Positions 13,201 through 24,560 of a stretch of 64,000 bases of DNA are shown piece after piece (within the stretch, counting starts at the first letter, position 1; each line of letters opens with the position of its first letter). Location of the stretch: the NCBI GenBank assembly GCA_029207755.1, contig JARCOQ010000005.1, positions 54,959,563 through 55,023,562 of the forward strand, given 5' to 3'. Source of the stretch: Chamaea fasciata (Eukaryota > Chordata > Aves > Passeriformes > Sylviidae). The translations under genes and the position numbers were made by a program. A model generated the notes under the pieces. The model did not search any database and was not told the origin of the DNA. It saw nothing but the letters and a program-made list of their open reading frames with translations.

Positions 13201-14059
13201 CTTCTTTCAAGAAAGCAGAAAAAAACAAGACTGATTTTATTTGCGGTTCAGCCACACGGTGTTTTGGACTTTTGGCACGGTATTTATCAAAAGAGGCAAT
13301 GCAATAGAAAGAACCACCTCCAATCAAAGGAGTTGACAGTTCATTCACAAGCTACATATTCTCCACCGAAAAAGACAGAGCCCTTTACTTTCACAGCACT
13401 TAACACAATCGCACCGCTCCCAAACACAATTAGCTGGGAGCCTGAAAGCCCTTAAACAGGTGTCTTCGCACAAATCATTAGGGAATTGATTTACTCGCTC
13501 TCCACAGCCCGGCAAACAATTCCAATGTGTGATACTGACTAGAGGTGAGGCAGAAACTCACAGGTCCGAGCCTGACTTCCTAAACTCCCGACAGCACTTT
13601 TTGGCAAGGAAGCGAGCAGTTTCCAGCGATTTTGTTAAATGTGTCGACCTCCGACACACCTGCAGCTCGGGGATGGGAGGCGTGACAGGTGTAATTCCAC
13701 AGGGGTCACCGAAATCTGTAACCTTCCCCTGCCTCCTGATTTTCCACACTGACGAAACGCACGAGCAACACCGAAATGCAGTTTAGGACTGCGTTTAAAT
13801 CACCGTTCTGCTGGACAGAAAACAGGCTGGCACACACCGGACTAGCACAAGCCCAAACGGGACCCTGGAGCAGACCTCCCCAACAACACCTCAGAGAAAG
13901 CAAGCAGCAGAATCCATCTCCTTACCCTTTAAAGTTCACGCCTCTGTATTGTCCTACCGCACTGTATTTGCTTAAGCTTTTCTCATCAACAGTACCCCAC
14001 GAGAACAAAAAATTAAAACAAACCAAAAAGTCTCATGCATTCCTTGCTGGCAAAACACA
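7206..14059. other. Non-coding, inferred intron 1
   Basis: Long unique stretch with only the (CA)n tract at 11.77 kb as a repeat. The segment 8193-8661 is open on both strands for over 300 bases. Two consecutive plus-strand frames at 10696-11172 and 11176-11661 look like chance ORFs. CpG content rises towards the island from about 12.9 kb. Confidence 0.6.
11773..11806 (+). repeat. Imperfect (CA)n tract
   Basis: Interrupted CA dinucleotides (ACACACACA, ACACATACACACACAC, AACACA). It is short and imperfect. Confidence 0.85.
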
Positions 14060-14760
14060 TTTTCTTCTAATCTTTCCTCTTACTGAGGAAGAAGAAGAGA
14101 GAGGGAGGGCTTGGGGCAGGAATAAAAGAGATTAATCGTGAAACAAACCGGCATTGCCCGGAGAAGGGAGAGAAGAAAAAAAGACCAGAACAAACAGTCC
14201 ACGTAGCAAAAGGGGGGAAAAAAATGAAAAGGAGAAAAATAGGTTTAATTTTCTTTCCGGTGACAGGAAGAGAAGGGGAAAGAAAACTACTACAAAGATT
14301 TCTCAGTACAAGAAAAGTAGGTTTTGAATTCCCTTCCTCAAGGACATCGAGAAATATCCCTTACTTTTCCACGCGATGCCCAACGGAGAAAAACAGAATG
14401 CCAGGAGAGAGGAAAAGCCGGAGGAAGCCGGGGAAGTAGCGAAGGAAGAAGCGAAAGGACAGAGGCGAGCGCGAGAGAGCCGAGAAGAGGCGAGAGGGGG
14501 AACGGTAGAGCCGAAAACGTAAAAAACCACCCCCAAAACAGGAAAAGAAACCAAAAAAAACCCCCTTGAAAATCCGAGGGGAGGTGGGAAACGGGCGAGA
14601 GGGACGGGAAAGTTGGCGAGCGAGGAGGAGGCAGGGCAGGGTCACAAACCCCCCCAGCGGGGACGAGCCGGGAGCTGCCGGAGAGGGGACGCGGAGCCGG
14701 GAGAGGGAGCGAGGGACGGAGGGAGCGAGCGGGGCAGGGCGGCGGGGCAGGGGAACAGGA
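14060..14760 (+). other. Purine-rich tract next to the CpG island
   Basis: About 700 bases are strongly purine-biased on the plus strand, with many GAGGGA, GGAGAA and GAAAGGG units. The tract ends almost exactly at the exon 1 donor. On the gene's sense (minus) strand it forms the pyrimidine-rich beginning of intron 1. Polypurine/polypyrimidine DNA can adopt unusual structures and hinder polymerases. No gene is supported here. Confidence 0.7.
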
Positions 14761-14765
14761 CTTAC

Positions 14766-15023
14766 CGCCCGTCCCCTCGCTGGCCGTGCCGGCAGCGGCT
14801 GCGGGCTCCCGTCCCGCGGCGGCTCCCGGGCAGCGCCAGCGGCCGCCAGCCCCGCCTCGCTGCCCGCGGGGGGCGGCGCGGCCGGAGCAGCGCCCGGGGC
14901 TCGGCGCGGCCCTGCCCCGCTGCTGCCCCGCTCCTCCCCCGGCCCCGCCGCGCCGCGGGGGTGGGCGGGCGTCCTCCGCCTCCTTCCTGCCGCTCCCTCG
15001 CTCCCCTTCACCGGGGGAGACAT
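14766..15023 (-). CDS. Possible N-terminal coding segment in exon 1 (86 codons, partial)
   Basis: From an ATG at 15023 the minus strand stays open for 86 codons (MSPPVKGSEG... to ...ARPARGRA) and reaches the splice donor in phase 0. The peptide is dominated by Ala, Pro, Gly and Arg, with an RRRR run near residue 15. There is no recognisable domain, signal peptide or membrane segment. Evidence against translation: the ATG context is poor (T at -3, T at +4), composition alone could keep such a frame open, and the frame is also open upstream of the ATG. It may equally be 5' untranslated sequence. I do not recognise the protein. Confidence 0.28.
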
Positions 15024-15040
15024 GTAACGGAACTGGGGCG
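14766..15040 (-). other. Exon 1 of the minus-strand gene
   Basis: The exon is bounded on its 3' side by GCG|GTAAGT (GT at plus positions 14764-14765), a perfect match to the intron side of the donor consensus. The exon is about 80% G+C and G-rich on the sense strand, as expected downstream of a CpG-island start. The sense strand switches to pyrimidine-rich sequence directly after the donor. The 5' end is estimated from the TTTAAG box. No acceptor partner can be assigned with confidence inside the window. Confidence 0.6.
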
Positions 15041-15052
15041 CCAGCACGGCAT
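15008..15052 (-). other. Short upstream reading frame (14 codons plus stop)
   Basis: An ATG at 15052 with A at -3 opens a 14-codon frame (MPCWRPSSVTCLPR) ending in TGA at 15008-15010. It overlaps the start of the 86-codon frame in a different phase. It would matter only if transcription starts upstream of 15052; a start set by the TTTAAG box would exclude it. If included, it would be expected to reduce initiation at the 15023 ATG. Confidence 0.25.
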
Positions 15053-15059
15053 TGTGGGA
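15046..15059 (-). promoter_or_regulatory. ZNF143/STAF-like binding site
   Basis: The minus strand reads CTCCCACAATGCCG. This fits the core CCCANMATGC of the ZNF143 (STAF) element, which is common at vertebrate CpG-island promoters close to the transcription start. It lies just downstream of the TTTAAG box and also contains the ATG of a short upstream reading frame. The match comes from reading the motif; occupancy is unknown. Confidence 0.45.
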
Positions 15060-15062
15060 GCT

Positions 15063-15068
15063 CTTAAA
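15063..15068 (-). promoter_or_regulatory. TATA-like box (TTTAAG, minus strand)
   Basis: The minus strand reads GGCTTTAAGAGC here, an A/T island inside otherwise solid G/C sequence. If used, transcription would start about 25-30 bases downstream, near 15035-15040. The match to TATAAA is imperfect, and CpG-island promoters often start at dispersed positions, so the start site stays uncertain. Confidence 0.35.
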
Positions 15069-15270
15069 GCCGCAGCCGCCCCCGCCGCCCCGGCGGCCTC
15101 GGGAGGCGGCGGCGCTGCAGCCTCGCCTCAGCCGAGCCCCTCGGAGCCGTGCCCCGCACCGGCGGCAGCTCGGGCCGCCCGCCCGCCCTCCTCCACGCCC
15201 CGCTCCCAAAGCGCAGGGCGAGCCCCGGCAGCGCCGGAGAACTCAGGTTACTCTGTTGCTCTCCACGAGA

Positions 15271-15285
15271 TTTTTTTTTTTTTTT
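15271..15285 (+). repeat. T15 homopolymer at the CpG-island edge
   Basis: A run of 15 T residues marks the abrupt end of the G/C-rich core. An A20 run follows at 15420-15439. Confidence 0.95.
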
Positions 15286-15289
15286 CTTT

Positions 15290-18200
15290 CCCCCTCACTG
15301 TTGTTTCTGGAAGGAACAAGAATGCCTTTGGTGCTTGTTTGAGCCGGGATGCGGAAAGCCGGCGGGCAGTGTTCTGTGTTGTTGCTGATTTGGATTTTGA
15401 TGATGGAAAAATCCCCGGGAAAAAAAAAAAAAAAAAAAAGTTATAAATCTCAGAGCAGCAAAGACTGCAGGCGGCAGTTCGGGGCAAAAAGTTTCGAGTG
15501 TGAAGTTTTAATCAGTTTTGGGGAAATGACCATTAAAACAAATCCGAAACCTCTTTGGAAATGCAGTTCAGCGCTGTGATGCACGGGCATTTTTCGCTGT
15601 CTGCAGACGCTGGCGCAGGGTCTGCGCTCGGTTCGCAGCAGCTGCAGCAGCCGAGCAGCAGCAGTCAGCCCCTGCTCTTCCCTGCGCTTGTGGCCTTCCC
15701 AAAACTGCCTGTGCCATGTCCAGGACACGCTGGTCACTTAAAGAAGAGTCTCATCAAAAGAACTTTTTTTCTTGTTTGTGTTACCACTATTCCTCTTGCG
15801 GGTTTTAAGCATCCTGAAGTGGCTTTATAGAGATTTTTTTTTTAATCATTCCTGATCCTTCAGAGGAGAGCAGGGTTTTGCTTCCACACAAACGATGTGC
15901 TGGTGCTACACGGAGGACATTTTCAAGATTACATGCATAACTTCAGTTTAGATACAAGCAAATAAATGTTTGTGAGATTTGGGGTTGGGGATGTTTGTAC
16001 AAATATTCCTAGTAGGTCTGGACCTTGGGTTATGATCACATCTTTCTTTGTGGGTTCATTTTGCTAAGCAGATTTTTTGTAAACACACCTCCAAAGTTCC
16101 TGCTGAAAAAGTCTTCAGAAGGCTGCCACTTTTATTTCTTTGTCTAGGTTTTTTTATCCTCTTTTACAGGAAGAGGTGCTCAGCAGTCTGTGAGAAGAGC
16201 CTTAAGCACAATATGAAGCGAAGGTGTGGTTGTAAAAATGAAATTATTCTGTTGGGGACCATGTGCTTTCTGTGGTCAGTTACACGCACACTCACCTTCA
16301 GTTTAAGAAGCTTTAAAAAAAAAACACTTGAGGGATAAAAGGAAAAGGAATGGTGCTGATGACCAGTTCTGCACTCTACTGGATGAGATTTGTTTGCGTT
16401 AGGCATTTTTTACTATGACTTTCAAAAATGTCAGACAACATCCTAAAAGCTTGATGCATTTTCTAGGCAGATTCTTTGCTGCAAAATATTAAACCAAATA
16501 TACCTGTCAAGATCCCAAAGGCTGCTGTTCTCAGAATATACCACTGCTTCCTTTTGTTTTTCATGAAGCCTGTAAACACAACAGGAGCCGTAAAACTAAA
16601 GGAAGAAATTTTGCCAAAATTCAGACTTCCCAGGGACTCTTACAGAGTGAATGATCTGGGAAGCTATTGAAGCTATATGACCTAGGAAATTATTGTTAGG
16701 AGGAGAAAAGGCTTTTTGAAGGAGTTAATGGTTTACTGAAAACAAGTACTTGATAAGTCATTGAGTTTGTGCTGTTTGCCCACTCCAGGTGTTCAGCAGA
16801 ACCGGGGGGCACAACATCAAACGTCGTGTTTTCTGTTCAAAGTTCACTCACCAATTAGTTTCTCAAGCCCAAAAAATAATTTTTATACAGTTTCTGTCTA
16901 ATTTCCTGTGAGAAAGTTGAGTGAATGAAAAACACCCCTTTATAGCAGGGAAATTAATGGCCACGATTAAGAGATTTCTGAATGTTCAGCACATGCACAA
17001 CAAGGCATAAAATGTTTATGCTCAGTGTTGTTGTGGCGTTTGACCTGCTGGCTGAGCACTGGCATTTTTAATATTCTAATGTCTTCTTTCTTCCTATTTC
17101 CCTTCTGCAATTTGGTTATGAAATCACCGAAGGGAACACATTTCTGCTGCTTCAAAATAGCTGTTGTGAATTTTTCAGAGCAATTTTTGCACAGCTTGAT
17201 ATGACAGGACGTCCAGAAAGGGCATCAAATACATTTTCAAGAGTGATCTTTTACATCAAAAATGTGACTCTTTTGGAAGGTGAAGTGGTGGCAAAAAGAG
17301 AAAATGGGATTTCAGTGTTGCTTCAATTGCATAAATTTGACCAAGGATTTGACCAAGGCTAGCACAGGGAAGATGTCAGTGGTCATTTAGCAAAAAGGGG
17401 GGAATTAGGCTGAAATCTGGCCATGAAATGGGGCTAAAATTGTACAAATACCTCCCTTATGTAACATAGCAGTCCAGCTGCTCTTTTGTAAAAGAACGAG
17501 ATTCCTTGTTTCCCAGAAAATTGGTTAGGAGCAAGTTATGGAGTGATGCTAAATTGTACCAGCCAAGGGCAGGACTTTGTGCTGTTGCAGGGTGACTCTG
17601 CTGTGGCAGTTCTTCACTCCTAGTGCCCACCCCAATCACTTCTAAACTTTGTTACTTTTAATGTAATCCCAAATACTTTGTGTCACATTCACCTTCACTC
17701 AATCCTTTTTCCACACTTCCCTGGAGGAGGGTAAGGAGGATCTAGCCAGAGAAGTTTTCAAATCTGTAGCAAAGCAGTTTTCCCATAAAGATCCTACTTT
17801 GGTTTTGCCAAAAGGGTAATTTAAGTATCCCAGGAAAGGAGTAAGACACTGTTTGGATTCTAGTTGCACAGGGAATTCCTTGCACCACACAGTCACACAC
17901 ATGCAGAGCTTTACACATACGTTCTTAATGAGCACAGAAAGGAGAAAATAGGCCCACATGCCTTTTGGGTATGTAGATTTTCCAAGAATTATGCCTTTTT
18001 TGACCGAAACCAGAAAGAGAATGTTTCTGAGGTTCCTTAATTTCCTCCTCTGCTTGATCTATCAGCGGCTACTGCTGCCCTTGCCACCGTCATTTCACCT
18101 TGAGAAATGCAGTGTGTCTCGGTGGGCTCTTCAAATGTAATCCAGATATAAAATCCGGCTCATTGAGAACAGAAACAGCTCTGTGTGACCAGTGACAAGT

Positions 18201-20260
18201 GATCAACGCTGCTTTTCACTGTCATGGGTTTGCAGGAAGCTCTTCGTGGTTGGAACAGACCAAACTCTGTCTCTGCAAATGCTTTCTTGAGGAAAAGTAG
18301 GGCTGGATCCAGCAAATTATTTAACTGTGTACATATATCCAAGCATGTGAATAGTTTCAGTGGGACTGTTTGCATGATCAAAGCTAGGCATGTGCTTAAG
18401 TACTTTGCTGAATTTTGTCCATAGCAAATAAATCTGAACTGATAGCCAGCAAGCAGAAAAACAAGCTAATTTGGATTGGGGTTAATTTATGTCCAGTGGT
18501 GTATTTGATTAACTGTGAAATGAACATTTCAAGAGGCTGGTTTCTTTTAAAATAGGGTTGCTGTCTGATTTTCAGGGGAAGCAAACAAACATCAGATTAA
18601 AATGTAAGTGCATTCTCAAACTCTTTCTTCTTAGTTTTGTTTTTCTTTTCAGTTAATATTTATTTCTTGGAGCCTGAGGAGCAATAATTCCTGGTTCTTT
18701 CTCCTCTGTGTTTTCTAGGTCTTGCTGTGCATTGAGTGTGAGTGATGTGCTGTGTTTGATACACAGAAAATGCAATCTCAGTCTTCAAATGGTTGAAATT
18801 CAAAAGACAGAGATTCTAAGATGGGAAACGGGTTCTATTTCTGTTTCACACAGCAGATTCTGGATACTCACAGAGACTGCAGATTTCAAGACTTGGCTCT
18901 GTGGAAGAAATCCAAATGGGCTCAAAAAAGAATCCCAAACCAAATTCTTCCCCCTTCTTTCTGACCTGGCCATGAATGTTAACTCACACTAACTAGAGAA
19001 TTAGCTTTGAATAAGCAACCAGAGCAAATTTATTTTTGTTGTCAGTATCAGCAATAACTCTCCCAGTTCCTGGGTCCAGCCTAAGCACTGTATGAATATA
19101 TTCAGGGATAGTTACAGTTCTGGCAGGCAAGATACTCAATATTCATGAGTGTGATTCTTCTGTTTATTGCACAGAAATGGGAATCAGGTGAGCCTGGTTC
19201 TGTCTGTTCATCAACAAAAGGGTCTTTGCCTCTGATTTTTCTTGAGTAATAGGAAGTCATCTTCTTCCTTCAGAAACAGAGCAGTTCACTCAAGTTAGAG
19301 GAACATATTGAAGTCTGAAGTGGGGGAATGTTACAGAGGGGTGAAACATTACTAGCAGACCACACCCTTGTGCATTGGCCGTAAGATTCGAAGACTGGGA
19401 TGAACACCTTTAAACCAGTTTTTAAAGGCCTGTTTAAATCAATAGTTATCTGGCATGGTGGATAGTAAACCATAATTTTTAAAGTATTTTTCTTCAAGTT
19501 TTGTCTTCTGTAGATCACTGCACAAGAGTCTAGGCTTTCATTAGAGAAAAAAGTAAGTTTGTAGTTGCCATGGTTACAAAGAAAAGGAAGAAAGATGTGA
19601 ACCTTGACAATTCTGAAACCAAAATGCAAATAAGAGGAAATCTAAATGTTGTATGATAGGGGAGGAGAAATTACCAGTATCAGTCATCAGACATTTAATT
19701 TGAACATAATGACAACAAAAATGCTCAGCCTGTTAAGTATTATGCAAGTACTTCACATCACCCTTTTGCCAAGTCCTGGAAAGAAATACCACTATAAATC
19801 TCAAGCAATTCAGAAGAGAGAAAAAGATGTCCTGTGACTCTGAGAAAGTGACCAGATATCAGCTAAAACAAATTAATATCTCTATGGGGACTTGCATCTC
19901 TCTTGCCTGGAAGACCTAGATGGTGACAGAACCATTGCACCAAGCAAGGACTGAGAAACCATCTTAAGATCAAACTATCTAAAATGAGTCTCCTGTTGAA
20001 GAGTTTGCTCTGCAGCAAAAAACCTCACACCTTAAAAGAAATCCAATGATGGGGACAAAAGTAGGTGACTTACCTAGGAGGGAATGACAAGGAGAAGATT
20101 TTAATTTAGGAACTTGGAAATGTGCCCTTGAAATGGGTGCAATATTTAATGCAGGAGTTAATTTGCTGGGTGACTAGAAATCTGTGCCCTTCTCTGATCA
20201 AGGACATTTAGACAGGAATATTATTTTTTAATGCACAGGAAAGTTGTAAAACCTTTGTAA
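15290..20260. other. Upstream intergenic, no gene seen
   Basis: A+T-rich unique sequence directly upstream of the minus-strand promoter. Apart from the A20 run I recognise no exon, repeat family or RNA gene. Confidence 0.55.
15420..15439 (+). repeat. A20 homopolymer
   Basis: A run of 20 A residues about 135 bases from the T15 run at 15271-15285. The pair could fold back on each other. Confidence 0.95.
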
Positions 20261-20267
20261 TTCCAAT

Positions 20268-20398
20268 CTTTCTTTGGGTTGGGTGTTTTGGTTGGGTTTT
20301 TTTGTTGTTGTTTTTTGTTAGTTTGTTTGTTTTTGGTGGTTTGTTGTTGGGGTTTTTTTGTGTGTGTAAAACATAGCAAAATTCTCTCTCTCTCTCTC
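20268..20398 (+). repeat. Low-complexity G/T tract followed by (TC)n
   Basis: About 100 bases are made almost entirely of T and G (TTGTTG, TTTG, GGTTGGG units). They are followed after a short spacer by a (CT)8-like run at 20383-20398. Open frames here are compositional artefacts. Confidence 0.9.
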
Positions 20399-20399
20399 C

Positions 20400-23300
20400 A
20401 GCTGTGATACAAAACTTTAGGGTAGTAGAATATCCTTCCATGGAGTTCAAAAACCAGGAACATTTAAAGGGTCTGGCATGATACTGTTCCTTTGATTTAG
20501 GACAATTATCATTTCCAGTGTAAGATGTGGCTCATCAGAAATATATTTAAATAGATTTATAACTATATTCACTTTCAGTTTATAAATCAGTTTTGTTGTT
20601 ATTCTTCTGTAAAGCCAGCAGGTGTGCCAAAAGACATGCCTGCTTTTCTATTATGCACAGATTTTTATCATGCACATAAAAAGGAACACCAAACCCCTTC
20701 CATATTTTGACCTTGTCAAGAAATTCGAGACCCTCGATTTTTTTCCTGCTGCACAGTACTTCATCTCTATTGAAAATGATAGGAATTACCTGTCCCCTGA
20801 AGCAGCAAAATCATGGCTAATATGTTTTAAAATACAAAGAGTGCAAATTTTCAAAAACACCTCAGTAGTTCCCAAGCTTAAGCCCCATTTTCATAAGTTA
20901 GGGCCAGATCTCCAAAGCTTTTGGAAAATGCAAATAGATGCCTAGAGGGCTTTCAAAACACACATTAAAATGGAGAAGAAAAAAAAAAAAAAACCCACCA
21001 CAGAATAAAGTATTGCTGCTGAGGTTTCCATCTTAAGAAGTTTGCATGGGAAGAAAAGGAGACATTTTTACTTCTCAGGGACTTTTGGAAAAGCTTGGGA
21101 ATAAGCACTTCCCTGCACCTCCAGAAACTTTGTAATAGAACTTTTAGGCTCTCCTGTAAGAATGCAATCCTTACACCTTTAGCAGGTGTTTCCAAATAAG
21201 GAAAGAGCTTCATTTTACATTTTGACATGTTAAGAAGTTAGCTGGAAAGTTCTGTGGATTTCTCTTTGCAATTGGCTCGGAGCCAGTTCAAAAGTGTAAA
21301 TTGGACCCTAAAAATGTTACTCAAATACTCTTGGTACACTCATTAGGCCAAGGGCTAAAAAACCCACCTAAGCAATTAAGTACAAAAGAGAGAGAACAAA
21401 GAAACTCCACGCTTCTCCTTTCTCCCGTCTCGAGGTCCTGTAGCAGCAAAGAGTTTGTCTCTGTGCTGTACTCGGCACTGTAATTTTGTGTTTAGTATTT
21501 TTTCCATCCCTATTAAAACCCTTTTAATTTTTCAAGGCACCTGCAATCAGCCTCTCGCTCATTACTATAGCCACATTCTGCCAGGCTGGCCCTCAGAGTG
21601 TGGGTATAACCCACACTCTCCTACAAATGTGTTGCAGCAAAAATTGGCACTTTGCTCTGCAGGGTCTTTATTTCACCTGAGTTCAGCAGATTCATTTCTT
21701 TGTCAGGAACAGTTTCCCTGTTGTCCTGTAAAGTCTTTTTCTCAGTCTCACTCCTTGCTTTTTTGGTAGGTTGGGAAACATGAGAGGGCAAGATACTCTC
21801 TTTCAACAAAGAACTAATTTCCTGGTCCTTATGACCCGAGTGAGCCAAGCTTCCCCACAGAGAAACAAATTGGATCAGTGTTTTAGGATAATTGGCTAGT
21901 TCCATGCCTTACCAAGTAAGTTATTGGAAATCAGAGCTGTGAAAAGCTCTTTCCTGGCTTTACCTGTTGTTGCCCCTCTTCGAGCCCTTTGTTTTCAAGA
22001 GGTTTCATTTATTGTCTACTTCAAACTGAAAAAGAGCAAAGAAATTGGCAAAGCTAAGTTTCAGATATTTACATTATTAACTGGTTGTTATTGGTTTAAA
22101 ATTTTCCTCCTGCCACTTTCCTTCTCCCTTCTCTTCCTTTTACATGCTAGCTTTTTTTTTAAGGCCAAAATCTTCAAAAATCTTGTAAGCCTGCGTGATG
22201 CTGCATCCACAACCACGCATTCATTTACAGATCTGTGCACATCCTTGCTGGATTAGGGTTTTCTGTATTAAACTTTAACAGGCACGTGTCTTGGCTTCTA
22301 ATATCTGTTGGGAGCAAAGGGTTCACTGCTGAATCAAGGTGGGATTCCCAGTATTGGTTCGTGCCTCGTGTTCTTCCCCCAAGCCACAAGTCCCGCAGAT
22401 TTGTTGTGCAACACCCTGATTCCTTGTCCTCTGGGAGCGTGGATGGATCTGAGCAGTCATGGCAGTGGGGTCACAACCAGGCTGTAGCTGCACATAGCCC
22501 ACATCTCGGCTGATGTTTGCTGGCCCAGCAGAGAGCAAAGGCTGGCATCCCTTCCCACCAGCTGTTTTCTGCACAGCCAGCACTCAGTCTCCAGGGAGAA
22601 GAAGGGAGCTGAATTTTCCAGCATCCTGACGCAAGGGAGAGCTTCTCCCCCAGCCTTGGGTATGGATATACCCACGGAAACAACGGGAGCGTGGTGTAGG
22701 GACCCAAACCAGTCCTGGATAGTTGGAACACTGGTGATGTAAGCTCAGGGCCAGCCTGAGATCAGGGCAGGCTAATTTCCTTTTCTAGGAAATAATCCCA
22801 ACACGATGTACTTTTCTCTATACTAGGGAAGTATTTTAGGGCAGTTGTTTACTTAGAGCAGCTCTTTTGCTGAGTACCAAGCCCAGTCTGGCCCAGCCCG
22901 TTCCCTTTGGGAAAGATTGGTGAGCTGCAGAACGATGTCAGAAGGGGGATTGTTGCTGCTCATATTCCACCGTGGTGGTGGTAATCTAAGGTCCCTTTGC
23001 AGGAAGGAGAGGGGAAAAGTCACTTTACAGAGCACGCAGATCCCCTAGGGCATTCCTGCAAGAAGCAGGAGCAGAGTCCTGCTGGGAGGGAACTTTCTGG
23101 GGCTGTCTGCTCGTGGTTGAAGGCGAGTGAGTGGCACCTTTTCCTGGTTGTAACTCCACGAGGGAGCTCTGGTCTGCAATGATCTATTTTTGCCCAAGAG
23201 AAAATATCGTGCTCTTATGTGAAAATACAACTGCAAAACCTCTGAAAATGTCCATACTTATAACCATAATGCCTGGAGAAGGGTAATTTTCATTTTGGGT

Positions 23301-24109
23301 CCAAGGCCACATTCTCAGCATTGCTTCAAAAAAAGAGCTATAACGATTTGTACTCAATGACCATCTGGTCTTTAATTTTGTATACCAAGTTAAAATGAGC
23401 ACTGGTTTCATTATTTTTTCCCCCACTACTCCTGAAGCACAACCCTCCAGTGAACAGAATGATGAATATTCCAATGTCCTGAACATGATGGATTTTAATT
23501 TCTTATTAGAGGAAGCAGAGGAAGAGAGAAAGTAATAGCTTTAGAGAGAATGGCTCTGTTTGTTTTTTTAAGTACCTGCATTTGCCTGGTAGTCTGCTAT
23601 GTAAGTGAATTTCCTTGAAATCTGATTATTGATGTACCGTTTTTTTATTATGATATCTTTTATGTCAGGCAGCCCACCAGCACAATTCCTCAAAAGAGAA
23701 TGAAAGTGTTGTTAAAACAGAGTAAGGGCTGTAATGCTAAATGGCAGGAAAAAAATATTAGCATCAAATATAGTTGGTCAAAACCCAGCAAAATTGTTAA
23801 ATTGTTGATGTTTTTCTGAGGAATTCAGCTGTAAAAGGGATCTGTTAACATGACACGGTAGAAGATTCCAACACGTAGACATAATTTAATTTGTTCGCTA
23901 AAACTTTCAATGTAAATGTGGGCACGGGAGGTGTAAATGATGCAGGCACAGCCCTCTGACACTGACTGGATGTATTTTTCTTCCCTGCTGTAAAATCACA
24001 GCTCCGAGCTGCTTTCAAGGGTCTGCTCCGTAAGGAAAGGCAAGCAGGAGAGCTGAAAATACACAGTAAATTGATTTAGGCCAATTTTTATTCTTTCAAG
24101 CAATAACAA
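20400..24109. other. Intergenic, no gene seen
   Basis: Unique non-coding sequence. Short open frames (for example 20622-20945 plus) have no protein-like signature. Confidence 0.55.
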
Positions 24110-24560
24110 GTAACCTCTAATCTCTTTGTTTTTCTGACCTAGCCCTGACTTCTGCTGTTTGTTTGCTTTTTCATGTCGCTGGGTTTGTGTCATGCCTAAA
24201 CAAAGAGATGGACTGATCTTTTGTTCCTGGTCAGTTTTAATTTGTTTTCTACGACCTGTATGTGCAAACGGCAGAGGTGCGAGCTTTGAAATGCTAAGGG
24301 AAGCTGAAAAACAAGTCTTGAATAAGACTCTCTTTTTAGGTATTGTAGCAGAAGAGGGTTTCTCAGCTAATTACCCAGCCTTTCAGCCAAAGACAGGAAC
24401 AAAAGGAGAGCCAAGCTGCTATAAGATAATCATTCTGTTTATCAGCGCTCTACAAACAGCACTTGTAAAGTAATGATAAGCCCTTTGCACTCAGATAATG
24501 CAGCTGATCCAGGCATATCTCCGAGATGCTGTGCAGATCTCCCAATTCAAAAGAGGCTCT
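24110..24560. promoter_or_regulatory. Putative distal regulatory block
   Basis: Complex, repeat-free sequence with several AACAAAG/CTTTGTT (TCF/SOX-type) words (for example near 24200), TAATTA-like and GATAA words. Listed as an enhancer candidate on composition and motif density alone. Confidence 0.2.

Larger units (their letters stand above)
1..15040 (-). other. Inferred 5' end of a minus-strand gene: exon 1 plus part of intron 1 (gene not identified)
   Basis: A CpG-island promoter near 15.04 kb and a strong splice donor at 14765/14766 on the minus strand imply a transcription unit running leftward out of the window. No segment between 1 and 14765 shows a convincing protein-coding exon, so this stretch is read as intron 1. 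The large first intron and G/C-rich first exon are common for vertebrate regulatory or signalling genes, but the product cannot be named from this sequence. The right boundary is an estimate, placed about 25-30 bases downstream of the TTTAAG box. It could instead be a non-coding RNA. Confidence 0.6.
14400..15250. promoter_or_regulatory. CpG-island promoter
   Basis: This is the only long stretch in the window that is very G+C-rich and dense in CpG; the flanks on both sides are A+T-rich and CpG-poor. The core (about 14640-15240) contains several GC-box candidates (for example GGGCGG near 14963-14969 and repeated CCGCCC near 15175-15188). Such islands mark constitutive or developmental RNA polymerase II promoters in vertebrates. 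The splice donor, the TATA-like box and the ZNF143-like site all point to minus-strand transcription. Divergent plus-strand transcription is possible, but I see no strong plus-strand donor within the island. Confidence 0.85.

Noticed and set aside
14613..15446. 277-codon plus-strand open frame across the CpG island
   Set aside because: Stop codons are scarce in G/C-rich DNA, so several overlapping frames are open. The composition is simple (Ala/Pro/Arg/Gly), it runs into the A20 tract, and the splice donor supports the opposite strand.
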